DNA of 41,944 nucleotides from a virus: IMG/VR virus record IMGVR_UViG_3300009135_000006, positions 1-41,944 of that record. The stretch is one strand, 5' to 3'. Numbering within the stretch: the first letter of the stretch is position 1; every line of letters starts with the position of its first letter. The notes beneath the pieces were generated by a model, which was not told the DNA's origin, made no database searches, and saw only the letters and a list, made by a program, of their open reading frames with translations. The translations under genes were made by a program, and so were the position numbers. Shown piece by piece: positions 34,042-41,842 of this stretch.

Positions 34042-34626
34042 TTAATACTCTTCCGGAACTTCCCCTGTCGCGTGAGCGAACGCGGGAGGTTCTGGAGCCA
34101 CTCCCAACGCTGCTGTGCCATCCTCTAATTCCAAAGATACTGTGCCGCGTTTCGCGGCGGCATTCATCTCTTGTTCCATCGCACGAATCTGGCTGCTGAG
34201 TTTCTCCTCTTCGGAAAGAGGTTGCTCGTGATGATTGATGTACATGTACGACTCGTACAGTTCGAGAGGAAGCTTGAAAGCGATCATCTCGTTAACACCA
34301 ATGCAGCCTTCCCACTCGCCCGTTTTAATGGACGCGTGGTCCCACCCTGCGATGTCGTGCACTTTGATCGGCTCGTAGCCCAGCCGAATGCGCGCATGAA
34401 TCGGGTCGCGTGGATTCTCCGTGGTCAACCAACAAACGTGGAAGCCATCGATCTTCGGAATGTCTGGCAATGCAGATTGGAAATACTGCTGGCGAAACTC
34501 AGCCACCCTCTCATCGTCTGACAGTGCTCGGTCTTGCGTCACATTACGGTCTTGCATGTGACGATCTGCGCGCGCTCCCGATAGATCGGAATTCAGTCTC
34601 GTGTCACTTCGTCTTTTCGCTACCAT
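34042..34626 (-). CDS. Conserved head-module protein of unknown function
   Basis: 194 aa, 2 bases after the scaffold gene. PDIPKIDGFHVCWLTTENPR, DPIHARIRLGYEPIKVHDIA, and CIGVNEMIAFKLPLELYESY are characteristic of a podovirus protein located between scaffold and capsid. The C-terminus has a helix (EEEKLSSQIRAMEQEMNAAA). Role in head assembly is likely from position only. Confidence 0.7.
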   Translation of the reverse strand: MVAKRRSDTRLNSDLSGARADRHMQDRNVTQDRALSDDERVAEFRQQYFQSALPDIPKIDGFHVCWLTTENPRDPIHARIRLGYEPIKVHDIAGWDHASIKTGEWEGCIGVNEMIAFKLPLELYESYMYINHHEQPLSEEEKLSSQIRAMEQEMNAAAKRGTVSLELEDGTAALGVAPEPPAFAHATGEVPEEY

Positions 34627-34628
34627 GA

Positions 34629-35612
34629 TTATGCTCCCTCCGCCGAAGCCTGTTTATCGTAATCAGAGTACGACTTCAGGTACTTGTTGCGGAGCACTGG
34701 ATCATCCCACACACCTGCCTCGATCATTGCTTCTTTTCGCTCGGGGCTGATGTAAACCTCGTTCTTTCTCAGCGGACGTTCCCGTCCACCAGTTCGGAAT
34801 TGAGGACCTTTATTTCGATGTTGGGTATCTGCACCGTTACCAGTGCCACCCCCACCTCGATTGCCGGATCGCGAATCAAACCGGCTGGGAACTGCTTCTT
34901 CGGTACGAGCACGCAGCTCGTCCCAGTATTCTTTGGTCACAGGGTCGAATCCCTCTTGGACCAGTGATCTGTCAATCTGCAGCACTGCCGCAGACTCCTG
35001 ATCACGTCCAGCTGGATCCCACCAGTCATTGTCGATCATGAACTGCTGTGCATGCGCTACGTGACGTGGGTCTAATTCTCGCGGAGGAGGTGCCTCACGT
35101 CGTTGCGGCTGCGACAGGTAATTTTTCGCCTGTTCGAGATCACGTAAGTTGTCGCGGATAGTGTCACGATGGTCGAGTGCCTCAGCGAGGTTCTTTCCAT
35201 CGTTAGCAGCGACTGCCTGTTCAATGACTTGGTTGGCGAGAGCGAGATCCGCTCGGCCTTTGGAGAGTCCCTGATCGATGCTGTGAATTTCACTGCCAGC
35301 AATACGGGCGTCAGTCTCCTGTTCGAACTTACTGAAACGCTGTTCCAGCTGCTCGTTACGGTTGCGAAGGAAATTTAACTCGCGATCACTACGGTCACGC
35401 GCTTCCTTCTGCCGCTGACGACGCGTTTTATTTTCAGAGCGACGTCGTTCCTGCTTATCTTCGGGATCCTCTTGGTCACCAGCTAAACGCTCGTCTTGCT
35501 GACCACCGTCATCATCGAGATCGTCGTCACCCTCCTGACCTTCAGTTTCTTCGACGGCAACGAATTCTTCTTCCTGCTCGTCGTCAGTTTGTTGAATGTT
35601 TTCTTCTGGCAT
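34629..35612 (-). CDS. Scaffolding protein
   Basis: 327 aa, AGGAG before ATG 35612. Residues 1-60 are extremely acidic (EETEGQEGDDDLDDDGGQQD), 60-175 are charged coiled coil (LNFLRNRNEQLEQRFSKFEQ), and the C-terminus is a basic helical end with RKNEVYISPERKEAMIEAGV and WDDP. A disordered acidic/coiled protein before the capsid genes is the standard scaffold layout; the C-terminal helix usually binds the capsid protein. No protease domain was seen. Confidence 0.78.
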   Translation of the reverse strand: MPEENIQQTDDEQEEEFVAVEETEGQEGDDDLDDDGGQQDERLAGDQEDPEDKQERRRSENKTRRQRQKEARDRSDRELNFLRNRNEQLEQRFSKFEQETDARIAGSEIHSIDQGLSKGRADLALANQVIEQAVAANDGKNLAEALDHRDTIRDNLRDLEQAKNYLSQPQRREAPPPRELDPRHVAHAQQFMIDNDWWDPAGRDQESAAVLQIDRSLVQEGFDPVTKEYWDELRARTEEAVPSRFDSRSGNRGGGGTGNGADTQHRNKGPQFRTGGRERPLRKNEVYISPERKEAMIEAGVWDDPVLRNKYLKSYSDYDKQASAEGA

Positions 35613-35622
35613 GCTCTATCTC

Positions 35623-36066
35623 CTACAGATAAGCGATGACGTCCATTGGGTTACATGTGATCTCACCAATGAGATCAAGATCGTTGTACAAAACAAAAGC
35701 TGCCTTATCGGCACCGGTTTTCTGACGCATGACATCGTCAAGGTCAACGAACCATTTGTCGCCGCCATACTTCGGCACGCGTACATAGGCTCCTACTTCA
35801 CACCAGTCGCCTTCCGGCCAAACCTCCAGAGAGTCGCGATTCTTAAAAGCGGCTGGTCCAAGCGCGATGACTTTCGCTACCTGAGTATTCCAGAACTCGG
35901 TCTCTTGGGTCTCATCTGGAACAATGATCCCCCCTCGGGTGACCTCACGCGGTGAACGTTTCTGAACCAAAACCCGTGAACCAAACGGTACCAGACCCGG
36001 ATCGGCCTCCGGAAATGCTTGGTCGATTGAGTCGTAATCCAAAATTGTTCTTTGCGCTGCTACCAT
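35623..36066 (-). CDS. GroES-like co-chaperonin
   Basis: 147 aa from ATG 36066 (AGGTGA upstream; a GTG two codons earlier is possible). Residues about 25-130 follow the Cpn10 fold: LVPFGSRVLVQKRSPREV, the mobile loop TRGGIIVPDETQ (compare GGIVL of GroES), VAKVIALGPAAF, and GDWCEVGAYVRVPKYGGDKW. It has about 25 extra N-terminal residues and a C-terminal extension. A phage co-chaperonin can replace host GroES on GroEL to fold the capsid protein, as gp31 does in T4. Its place just before the scaffold and capsid genes fits. Confidence 0.82.
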   Translation of the reverse strand: MVAAQRTILDYDSIDQAFPEADPGLVPFGSRVLVQKRSPREVTRGGIIVPDETQETEFWNTQVAKVIALGPAAFKNRDSLEVWPEGDWCEVGAYVRVPKYGGDKWFVDLDDVMRQKTGADKAAFVLYNDLDLIGEITCNPMDVIAYL

Positions 36067-36072
36067 AGTCAC

Positions 36073-36270
36073 CTAAGTCCTGTCTTCGTCTTCCCCAACC
36101 ACTTCCTCGAACAGCTGCTCGGCGCGACACAGACCTTGATAAATGCCACTTGCTTCACCGTATCCGAAAGCTGATTTATCTTTCGGTGTCGCGAGCAATG
36201 CGATGCATCCGGTCTGTTCCTCCTTCAGCCTTTGAAGAAACTTCCGCAAAACAGTGTCTTCGGCGGACAT
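36073..36270 (-). CDS. Small hypothetical protein
   Basis: 65 aa, AAGGTAAG before ATG 36270. VLRKFLQRLKEEQTGCIALL and YGEASGIYQGLCRAEQLFEE are compact and helical, with two Cys. No function is suggested. It precedes the co-chaperonin gene by 6 bases. Confidence 0.66.
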   Translation of the reverse strand: MSAEDTVLRKFLQRLKEEQTGCIALLATPKDKSAFGYGEASGIYQGLCRAEQLFEEVVGEDEDRT

Positions 36271-36294
36271 ACTAGCGCTTACCTTATGTAAAAT

Positions 36295-36504
36295 CTAATA
36301 GTTGGGCATTTTGGATGCCGTCGGTCGTCCGCCCGTCGGGCCTCCGGTGTCGCCAGACGACGAAATTTTGCCGCCTTTGCCCATGCCGCCCTTCAGGTTT
36401 ACGTCGCCACCTTTGTTGGCAGTATTGGCTTTGCGCAGGGTGTCACCTGTTGCCAGCGCTTTGTGCTGGTTGATTGCGCCTTTCGGATATTTCTTTTTCA
36501 TCAT
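36295..36504 (-). CDS. Small Lys/Gly-rich protein
   Basis: 69 aa with AGGAGA upstream; either of two consecutive ATG codons could be the start. The sequence is basic and Gly-rich (MMKKKYPKGAINQHKALATG, VNLKGGMGKGGKISSSGD) with no hydrophobic core, so it is probably disordered and nucleic-acid or capsid-associated. It follows a 75-base gap after the portal gene that holds no clear promoter. Confidence 0.65.
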   Translation of the reverse strand: MMKKKYPKGAINQHKALATGDTLRKANTANKGGDVNLKGGMGKGGKISSSGDTGGPTGGRPTASKMPNY

Positions 36505-36579
36505 CTCGTCTCCTGTTAAATTATGGAGTCCTTACGGAACAGTTCTAGCGGTCAAACATCTGCTTCTCGGATCCACTCG

Positions 36580-39213
36580 TCAAGTATCCGTGCGAGGCCG
36601 GGGGTTCGTAGAGCCCTCTCCGGACTTGATCTTCGACCGATCCGTCACTGCCTTGACGCCTGCGATTTTAAGTGCCGTGGTGTTGTCCTCAGCATTGATA
36701 ACCTCGCTGGAAGCGATTTTCATTTCAGTACGCTCGTCCTCAGATCGTTCGCGCTCCACTAGCTCTTCGAGTCGAGCAGCGTACTCTTCAGCTTTTCGGG
36801 CGTCGTCACGAGCTGAGTCTAGAGCCTTCTGTCGCTCCTCTGCCTCAAGCTCCATAAACGTTTTCTCGCGGTCATGCTCACGCTGTTCGCGCTTGTCCAC
36901 GAGAGTTAGTTGCGTGCGTTCGCGCTCTCTTGAATCTCGCGCCTGATCTGCTTCGCGTTCCTGTTCGATAGCAGCCATGGCATTCGGATCGACCGGTGGC
37001 TCTGGCTCTTCTGGCTGGAATTCCTGCATCGCTTCTTGTAGCTGTTGAATGACAGGCATCAAACCAGACAAAACTTGGTCCATCGCAGGGATAACATCTG
37101 CAGATTGGAATGCAAGAGTTTTATCCATCTCTTTAAGCACAGCAGGGTCTCGTAACTTCATCATCTGCGAGAACTGGTCTTCGTCCATGCCGCTCGCTGT
37201 TTTCAACAGATCAACATTGTACGAGACGTAGTAGAGCGCCACGTGTTCGATGATGTGCCCCATCAACTGCGGTATGTAACGTGGCGCTATCAACGGATTC
37301 ATTCCGAGTGCAGGTGACGTCGCGTAATCGAGGTGCACCTGCAGGTGAGCTAAATGATTTTGTTCCGGGAACGCAGCCACAGGTCTCCCCATGGTCATAG
37401 CTGCATTCTCATTGACGGCATTCATCTCATCCGGTGTGTCATCCGGTAAGAGCAACTCGTCAGGATTCGGTATCTTCGTTCGTTCGAGAATGCGTTTCTC
37501 GACTTCTTTTACGTTGTACACCTCTGGCATTTGCGCTGCACGATCTGCAACGACCTGCAACTGCGCCATGCGCTGTACATCAGAAAAGATCTCTGGATCT
37601 GCGACCGGCATGACGTCATACGGTGGATCAAAGTCTTTCCGGTAAGCGAGCAGAGTACCGTGCTCGTCTTTTAGCTCCTCTTCGTCGAGGTACATCCGGT
37701 TGATGCGGCACAGGATGTCGAGGATCTTGTCCATCGCTTGGAACATACGCAAGTGAATTGCGCTGAAGACGGTCATGCCCTCTTCGATCAGTGCGAGCGT
37801 CGTGCCAACTGGCATCTCTGTGCTCTGCTCGCCCAGTTTCTCGAACGTCGTCTGAACAAGACCACGCCCAAGACCGTCGCAGATCCCCAGTAGCTCGACC
37901 AGTACGTTCGACGGTGGATTGAACGGCACCGGCATGATCAGTTTGCGAATGTCGTCGCCAGCTACGCCACCCTCAATCTCAGTAATGGCAGCAACACGCA
38001 GCTCCTTGCTCTGCCCACTGAAGTTCGCCCCTTTTAGTCGAATGAGTGTGGGCAGGTTGTTCATATGAGCGGAGTCAAGGAGTGCGCGAAGTGCGCCTGT
38101 AGCAGCTCCGGACAGGGATCCGATCATCTGGCCGAGGCCGACAGAGCCAGCTCCACGCCATGGGATGAACGGGAACTCAGCAGCCCAGTCCAGTTTCAGT
38201 TTGTGTGTATCGTGCTCTTCCCAGTTGCGATTAATTGCGCAAATCTTCTTGGAAGGACCGTGAATGGTGATTCGGTACGGGCAGTAAGTTTTGTCGTCTT
38301 CCTTGCCGCCTTCGTTGGTCAATTCGTCAGAGAAACAATTGACTTCGTAGATGTTGTGCAATCCGTCCTCGTTGAACGCCTGCATTTTTTCTTTGCCCTC
38401 TACCGCATCGGTTGCTTTCTGAGGGCGAGACTCTTCGTCTTCTGCAGCTCCCGCTTTGACCATCTCGGTGCCAAGGTCGGAGTACATGCCGCCTTTGACG
38501 CGCTGCTCGTATTCGAATTCTGTGATGTGATCAACGAAGGTGACCCGGTCAGAGGTGTAAAAGTTCGAGGCCGCGTAGGGGATGTAAACGTCATCAGAAG
38601 GCCAGAATTGTGGCACCGGACGTCTCTTTTGGTCATCCCAGACGAGTCGCAGATACTGCGAGCCACCCAGCGGCGTTTGTGACAAGAGCTGTTCCAGCTC
38701 CGTGCGAAAGTCGGGCATCTGCTTCAAGAACTGCCAGTTCATGTAGTCCTTGATGCGCTCGCCTTTCTTAAAGCGATCTACCTCGGGATTGTCTCCGGGG
38801 ATATATGTCTTCACAGGACCGTTCGGTGGCATCAGCTCCTTGATCGCGCGTGATTGGAAATCCACCACCGCTTCGGTAAGCATGGGATGTACCGCTTTAG
38901 ATGCACCCTCAAAATCCGCACCTCCGGGCGTTTCTTTGCCCAGCCCTGTTCGCTTGATCGCTTCTTCGTAATCCTTCTCCCGTTTTTCGCGTGCTCTACG
39001 GTCGCGTTCGAGATCCTCCAGTAAGCGTGTCGCTATCTTGCCTTTGACCTCATCGTCGAAGTCGTCCGCGATGTTATCGAACCATTCGCGGTTGGGGCGT
39101 TTGTCATCGTCCCCCATTTTGATGATGGCACCACCGTCATCAGTATCGATGATCTCTTCCTTAACGTCGGTGAATGTTTCTACTGACCCTACTTGGTCTT
39201 CAGGTGTCGCCAT
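36580..39213 (-). CDS. Portal protein
   Basis: 877 aa, TGATG-coupled to the small gene upstream. The N-terminal half (VHPMLTEAVVDFQSRAIKEL, QLLSQTPLGGSQYLRLVWDD, SDDVYIPYAASNFYTSDRVT) and the middle (ALLDSAHMNNLPTLIRLKGA, ELLGICDGLGRGLVQTTFEK) fit a podovirus portal of the large type. The C-terminal 200 residues are a long charged coiled coil (READQARDSRERERTQL), comparable to the barrel/tail extension of P22-like portals. It forms the 12-fold ring through which the terminase packages DNA. Confidence 0.82.
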   Translation of the reverse strand: MATPEDQVGSVETFTDVKEEIIDTDDGGAIIKMGDDDKRPNREWFDNIADDFDDEVKGKIATRLLEDLERDRRAREKREKDYEEAIKRTGLGKETPGGADFEGASKAVHPMLTEAVVDFQSRAIKELMPPNGPVKTYIPGDNPEVDRFKKGERIKDYMNWQFLKQMPDFRTELEQLLSQTPLGGSQYLRLVWDDQKRRPVPQFWPSDDVYIPYAASNFYTSDRVTFVDHITEFEYEQRVKGGMYSDLGTEMVKAGAAEDEESRPQKATDAVEGKEKMQAFNEDGLHNIYEVNCFSDELTNEGGKEDDKTYCPYRITIHGPSKKICAINRNWEEHDTHKLKLDWAAEFPFIPWRGAGSVGLGQMIGSLSGAATGALRALLDSAHMNNLPTLIRLKGANFSGQSKELRVAAITEIEGGVAGDDIRKLIMPVPFNPPSNVLVELLGICDGLGRGLVQTTFEKLGEQSTEMPVGTTLALIEEGMTVFSAIHLRMFQAMDKILDILCRINRMYLDEEELKDEHGTLLAYRKDFDPPYDVMPVADPEIFSDVQRMAQLQVVADRAAQMPEVYNVKEVEKRILERTKIPNPDELLLPDDTPDEMNAVNENAAMTMGRPVAAFPEQNHLAHLQVHLDYATSPALGMNPLIAPRYIPQLMGHIIEHVALYYVSYNVDLLKTASGMDEDQFSQMMKLRDPAVLKEMDKTLAFQSADVIPAMDQVLSGLMPVIQQLQEAMQEFQPEEPEPPVDPNAMAAIEQEREADQARDSRERERTQLTLVDKREQREHDREKTFMELEAEERQKALDSARDDARKAEEYAARLEELVERERSEDERTEMKIASSEVINAEDNTTALKIAGVKAVTDRSKIKSGEGSTNPRPRTDT

Positions 39214-39566
39214 CAGTGAGTGCTCCCGTACTTGGCATGCATGAGGTCACCCGCATGCTGGATGATATTGGCGAACGCACATACGGGGCACCCGGCGTTC
39301 TCTTCAGTAATTTTGTCTGGTCCGAAAATTTCGAGTGCGCCCATGTTGATCATGTTGCACGCTTCCCAGCAAGGATCGAGTTCACCATTCACAAACTTGG
39401 CGTTGAGTTCTTCAGGTGTGTCGGCGATTTGGTCTTCGAGGCCGCGATCTCTCAGGGCGAACATCAGCTCTGTCCAGTGTCCGTCACACCATTTGATGCG
39501 CTTCAGATCGCAGCTCTCGGGGAGTTCTACGGTAGGGACGTCAAGCACCAGAGGCTTCTCATCCAT
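39213..39566 (-). CDS. Small Cys-rich protein between terminase and portal
   Basis: 117 aa, overlapping the terminase gene by 8 bases and the portal by 1. Five Cys: C19, C27, C66, C70 and a CxxC (CPVCAFANII). The pairing suggests a zinc site. The first half is mixed (PTVELPESCDLKRIKWCDGH) and the second is helical (GDLMHAKYG). Its tight coupling suggests a packaging-related role, but no family was recognised. Confidence 0.68.
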   Translation of the reverse strand: MDEKPLVLDVPTVELPESCDLKRIKWCDGHWTELMFALRDRGLEDQIADTPEELNAKFVNGELDPCWEACNMINMGALEIFGPDKITEENAGCPVCAFANIIQHAGDLMHAKYGSTH

Positions 39567-41154
39567 AGGGATTCTCTTTCTTTTTCAACCGTCGCTCCGC
39601 AATTTCACGTGCACGTGCACGTTCACGAGATTCGACGGAGTCTACCACGGTAAACGGACCAAAGAATTTATCCATGAGCAGACGCAAGCCTTGCGTGGCT
39701 GTGTCGAGCAGATCGTCGCGCTCTGTAGAGCCGGGACCGACGTAAGAGCAAACTTGTGAAATAAGTGGATCTGCCCATGTTTTGAACTGTCCCGGATTGA
39801 TCTCCGACTCAACTGCCCAGACGCGACCGGCTGCGAACATCGGGGAGACGTAGTGCAACCGCGTCAACTTGTCTTCATTACCCGGATTGTAGCCGTGAGT
39901 CAAGATGTTCTCCTCCGCGAGCTGTTGACGGATGGAGATTCCGGACGCTTTCTCTTCGATCAAAATGATGTCAGCCAGACGTCCCTGATGCTTCGCGCGC
40001 TGTGCTTTTGGCCTGATAATCGGCTTTACAATTGGCTCATCCGCGTCACCGTAGGTGTACGACATCTCTTTCTTGATGCGACGCACGAGGTTCGGGAAGC
40101 CCAACCAGTCCTCCCATGCGTCAAGCAAGATGACGTGCGGGATCGGCGGCTTACCCTGTCGCGGTTGCATGAACACACCCCACACTGACGACGCTGTCGG
40201 ATCGTTCTCCATCTTGCGCTTGTCGTAGTTGCGTTCCTTGAAAGCGGGATCGATGGACATGACGATGAAGCTGAACTTCGGCAGCGGTTTGTCGTTCGGC
40301 CAAACGCGCCACTGGCTGCGCTTGACGAACCCTTCCTCTTCCGGATCCAACACCTCACCGTGGATCTCTTGCCGACCGACACGCGTGCCTTCGTACTTAG
40401 CGATGGACTCGAAGAAGTAATCGGTCAGGTTATCGCGGTTCTCATACGTTGCACCGACCACGTCCACTGTGCGCTTGTCGCTCTGCAATCTGCGCACGAA
40501 AGGTGTCGGTTTCGGTGTACCTGTTACGCACAGGCGTGGCGTTTCGCCGAGACGCAGGCCGAACTGCATGTTGTCCCACGCTTCCTGCGGATACTTCCAC
40601 GACGCGATCTCATCCGCCCAGATAGCTGCGTGCTGTGGTCCGCGCAATCGTTCAGGGGTATCCCCCGCAAACCCACGAATGATCGACCCGTTCTTCAGGG
40701 TGATGGAAGGCAGGGCTTGGTTCCGATCATGAATGAGCTGCGGGGGAATTACTGACATGAGACCAGTAGGTCCCTCGAAGCAGGTGTACCGCACGTCGTC
40801 ATGCGTGGGGGAGACGCATGCATAGAAGCTCGGGAACATCCACGCTTGTTCACCCAGCCAGTTCGCGCCAGTTAGTGTCTTGCCGAATCCACGTCCCGAC
40901 CTGATCAACCAGATCGGTTTGGACATGTTGATGAATTCTTCTGGCGGGAGCTGCTTGGCTCGTGCCATCGCTTGCCAACAGATGCGCCAGCGCAGGAAGT
41001 GGAGATCCTCGTCGGAGAACATCTGCAAGATCTCTGCAGTGTCCTCGGGAAGTTGTTCTCTTATCTCTTCGTCAAGGTCATCGAAATCGAACTCGTAATC
41101 GAATTCGGGGGGCTGGTGGACGAGCCCAAAGTTGAGTGAAACAATCTGACCCAA
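39559..41154 (-). CDS. Terminase large subunit
   Basis: 531 aa. ATPase part: Walker A SGRGFGKT (residues 86-93), Walker B AIWADE (177-182) and the coupling motif TGTP (211-214). Nuclease part: SIDPAF (D302), IIEEKASG (E400/E401) and DDLLD (480-484), the acidic triad of RNase-H-like terminase nucleases. The order is complete. The start is TTG at 41154 with AGGAAG upstream; the next ATG is 44 codons in and lacks a site. It powers DNA packaging at the portal and cuts concatemers. Its presumed small partner is at 7669-8232. Confidence 0.92.
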   Translation of the reverse strand: MGQIVSLNFGLVHQPPEFDYEFDFDDLDEEIREQLPEDTAEILQMFSDEDLHFLRWRICWQAMARAKQLPPEEFINMSKPIWLIRSGRGFGKTLTGANWLGEQAWMFPSFYACVSPTHDDVRYTCFEGPTGLMSVIPPQLIHDRNQALPSITLKNGSIIRGFAGDTPERLRGPQHAAIWADEIASWKYPQEAWDNMQFGLRLGETPRLCVTGTPKPTPFVRRLQSDKRTVDVVGATYENRDNLTDYFFESIAKYEGTRVGRQEIHGEVLDPEEEGFVKRSQWRVWPNDKPLPKFSFIVMSIDPAFKERNYDKRKMENDPTASSVWGVFMQPRQGKPPIPHVILLDAWEDWLGFPNLVRRIKKEMSYTYGDADEPIVKPIIRPKAQRAKHQGRLADIILIEEKASGISIRQQLAEENILTHGYNPGNEDKLTRLHYVSPMFAAGRVWAVESEINPGQFKTWADPLISQVCSYVGPGSTERDDLLDTATQGLRLLMDKFFGPFTVVDSVESRERARAREIAERRLKKKENPYG

Positions 41155-41203
41155 GGGAGGTGCTTCCTATACGGTTGACCAAAGCTGACCTCGCCGAGGG
41201 TAC

Positions 41204-41233
41204 AGAAAAAAGAAGGGGCTCGCTAGGAGCCCC
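41204..41233 (-). terminator. Intrinsic terminator overlapping a stop codon
   Basis: On the minus strand a 7-bp stem (GGGGCTC / GAGCCCC) with a 5-base loop (CTAGC) is followed by TTCTTTTTT. This is a strong Rho-independent terminator. The stop codon TAG (41223-41225) of the zincin-like gene lies inside the loop. It separates that gene from the terminase by 68 bases, without an obvious sigma70 promoter in the remainder, so late transcription probably reads through it. Confidence 0.85.
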
Positions 41234-41765
41234 GTTCAGCTAACACCTTGTCGTAATAGCGTTTCTTCTTCTTCAGCTTCTTCAGCGCGTTGGTCGCACG
41301 CTTCAGCTTGGTCTCCCAGCGCTCGATGTTCGCGTCCACTCTGGCGGCACGCAACGCTTGCACATCCTTCTCGGGTTTCGTCTCCGCGTAGGGTTCGTCG
41401 CGCAGGAACTTGCGACAGATGAGTGTCGCTCCGTCACGTTCGAACCGCAGTTGCTGGTTAGAGTGCGCCTCCCCTGTGAGCTGACGTTCGAGCCAGTGAC
41501 CCATGTCGTGGTTGATGTCGTGCCATCCCTGATCAGGGTTGACCGTGAACACTCCCCAGCGACACCACGTGCGTCGGTTACCTGACCCGATCCGCAACTT
41601 GTACGGAAAGGGCTTCTTCATGACTTGCTTGTAAAAGGCCCGGATGAAATTCTTCGCAAGGTTCGGGTGAACGTTGCGTCGCTGCTCCGGCGTAGATTGC
41701 TCTTTCCAGATTGATTCAACCACTCGATTGAAATCTTCTGGTGTTGGGACTTTTCTAGCGTACAT
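41223..41765 (-). CDS. Zincin-like (HDxxH) protein with C-terminal coiled coil
   Basis: 180 aa from ATG 41765 (AAGGAG, 7 bases upstream); a longer frame reaches into the promoter and was rejected. Residues about 75-105 hold WHDINHDMGHWLERQLTGEA followed by HSNQQLRFER. HDMGH is an HExxH-type zinc helix with Asp for Glu, and the later AHS/FER may complete the site. The C-terminus from 135 is a basic coiled coil (NIERWETKLKRATNALKKLK). It resembles a phage family of unknown function. It is transcribed from the promoter at 41796-41824 and terminated inside its own stop region. Confidence 0.72.
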   Translation of the reverse strand: MYARKVPTPEDFNRVVESIWKEQSTPEQRRNVHPNLAKNFIRAFYKQVMKKPFPYKLRIGSGNRRTWCRWGVFTVNPDQGWHDINHDMGHWLERQLTGEAHSNQQLRFERDGATLICRKFLRDEPYAETKPEKDVQALRAARVDANIERWETKLKRATNALKKLKKKKRYYDKVLAERGS

Positions 41766-41795
41766 CACTTTGCTCCTTGTTTGCACAGAAGCGTT

Positions 41796-41824
41796 AGTAT
41801 AGCACATCTAGAAAATTATTTCAC
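41796..41824 (-). promoter_or_regulatory. Sigma70-like promoter with extended -10
   Basis: Reading the minus strand: -35 GTGAAA (41819-41824, 4 of 6), a 17-base spacer, and -10 TATACT (41796-41801) preceded by TGC, an extended -10. It lies about 31 bases upstream of the zincin-like gene's ATG and reads into the virion operon. Confidence 0.72.
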
Positions 41825-41842
41825 GGGAGCTTTCCGGGTCAA

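Noticed and set aside
36505-36579. Possible internal promoter in the 75-base gap after the portal gene (TTGACG or TTGACC, CATAAT).
   Set aside because: No pair of -35 and -10 elements has a suitable spacer.
41155-41203. TATAGG upstream of the terminase as a promoter (sigma70 or T7-like).
   Set aside because: No -35 element at 16-18 bases, and only a few bases resemble a T7-type promoter; no other copies were noticed.
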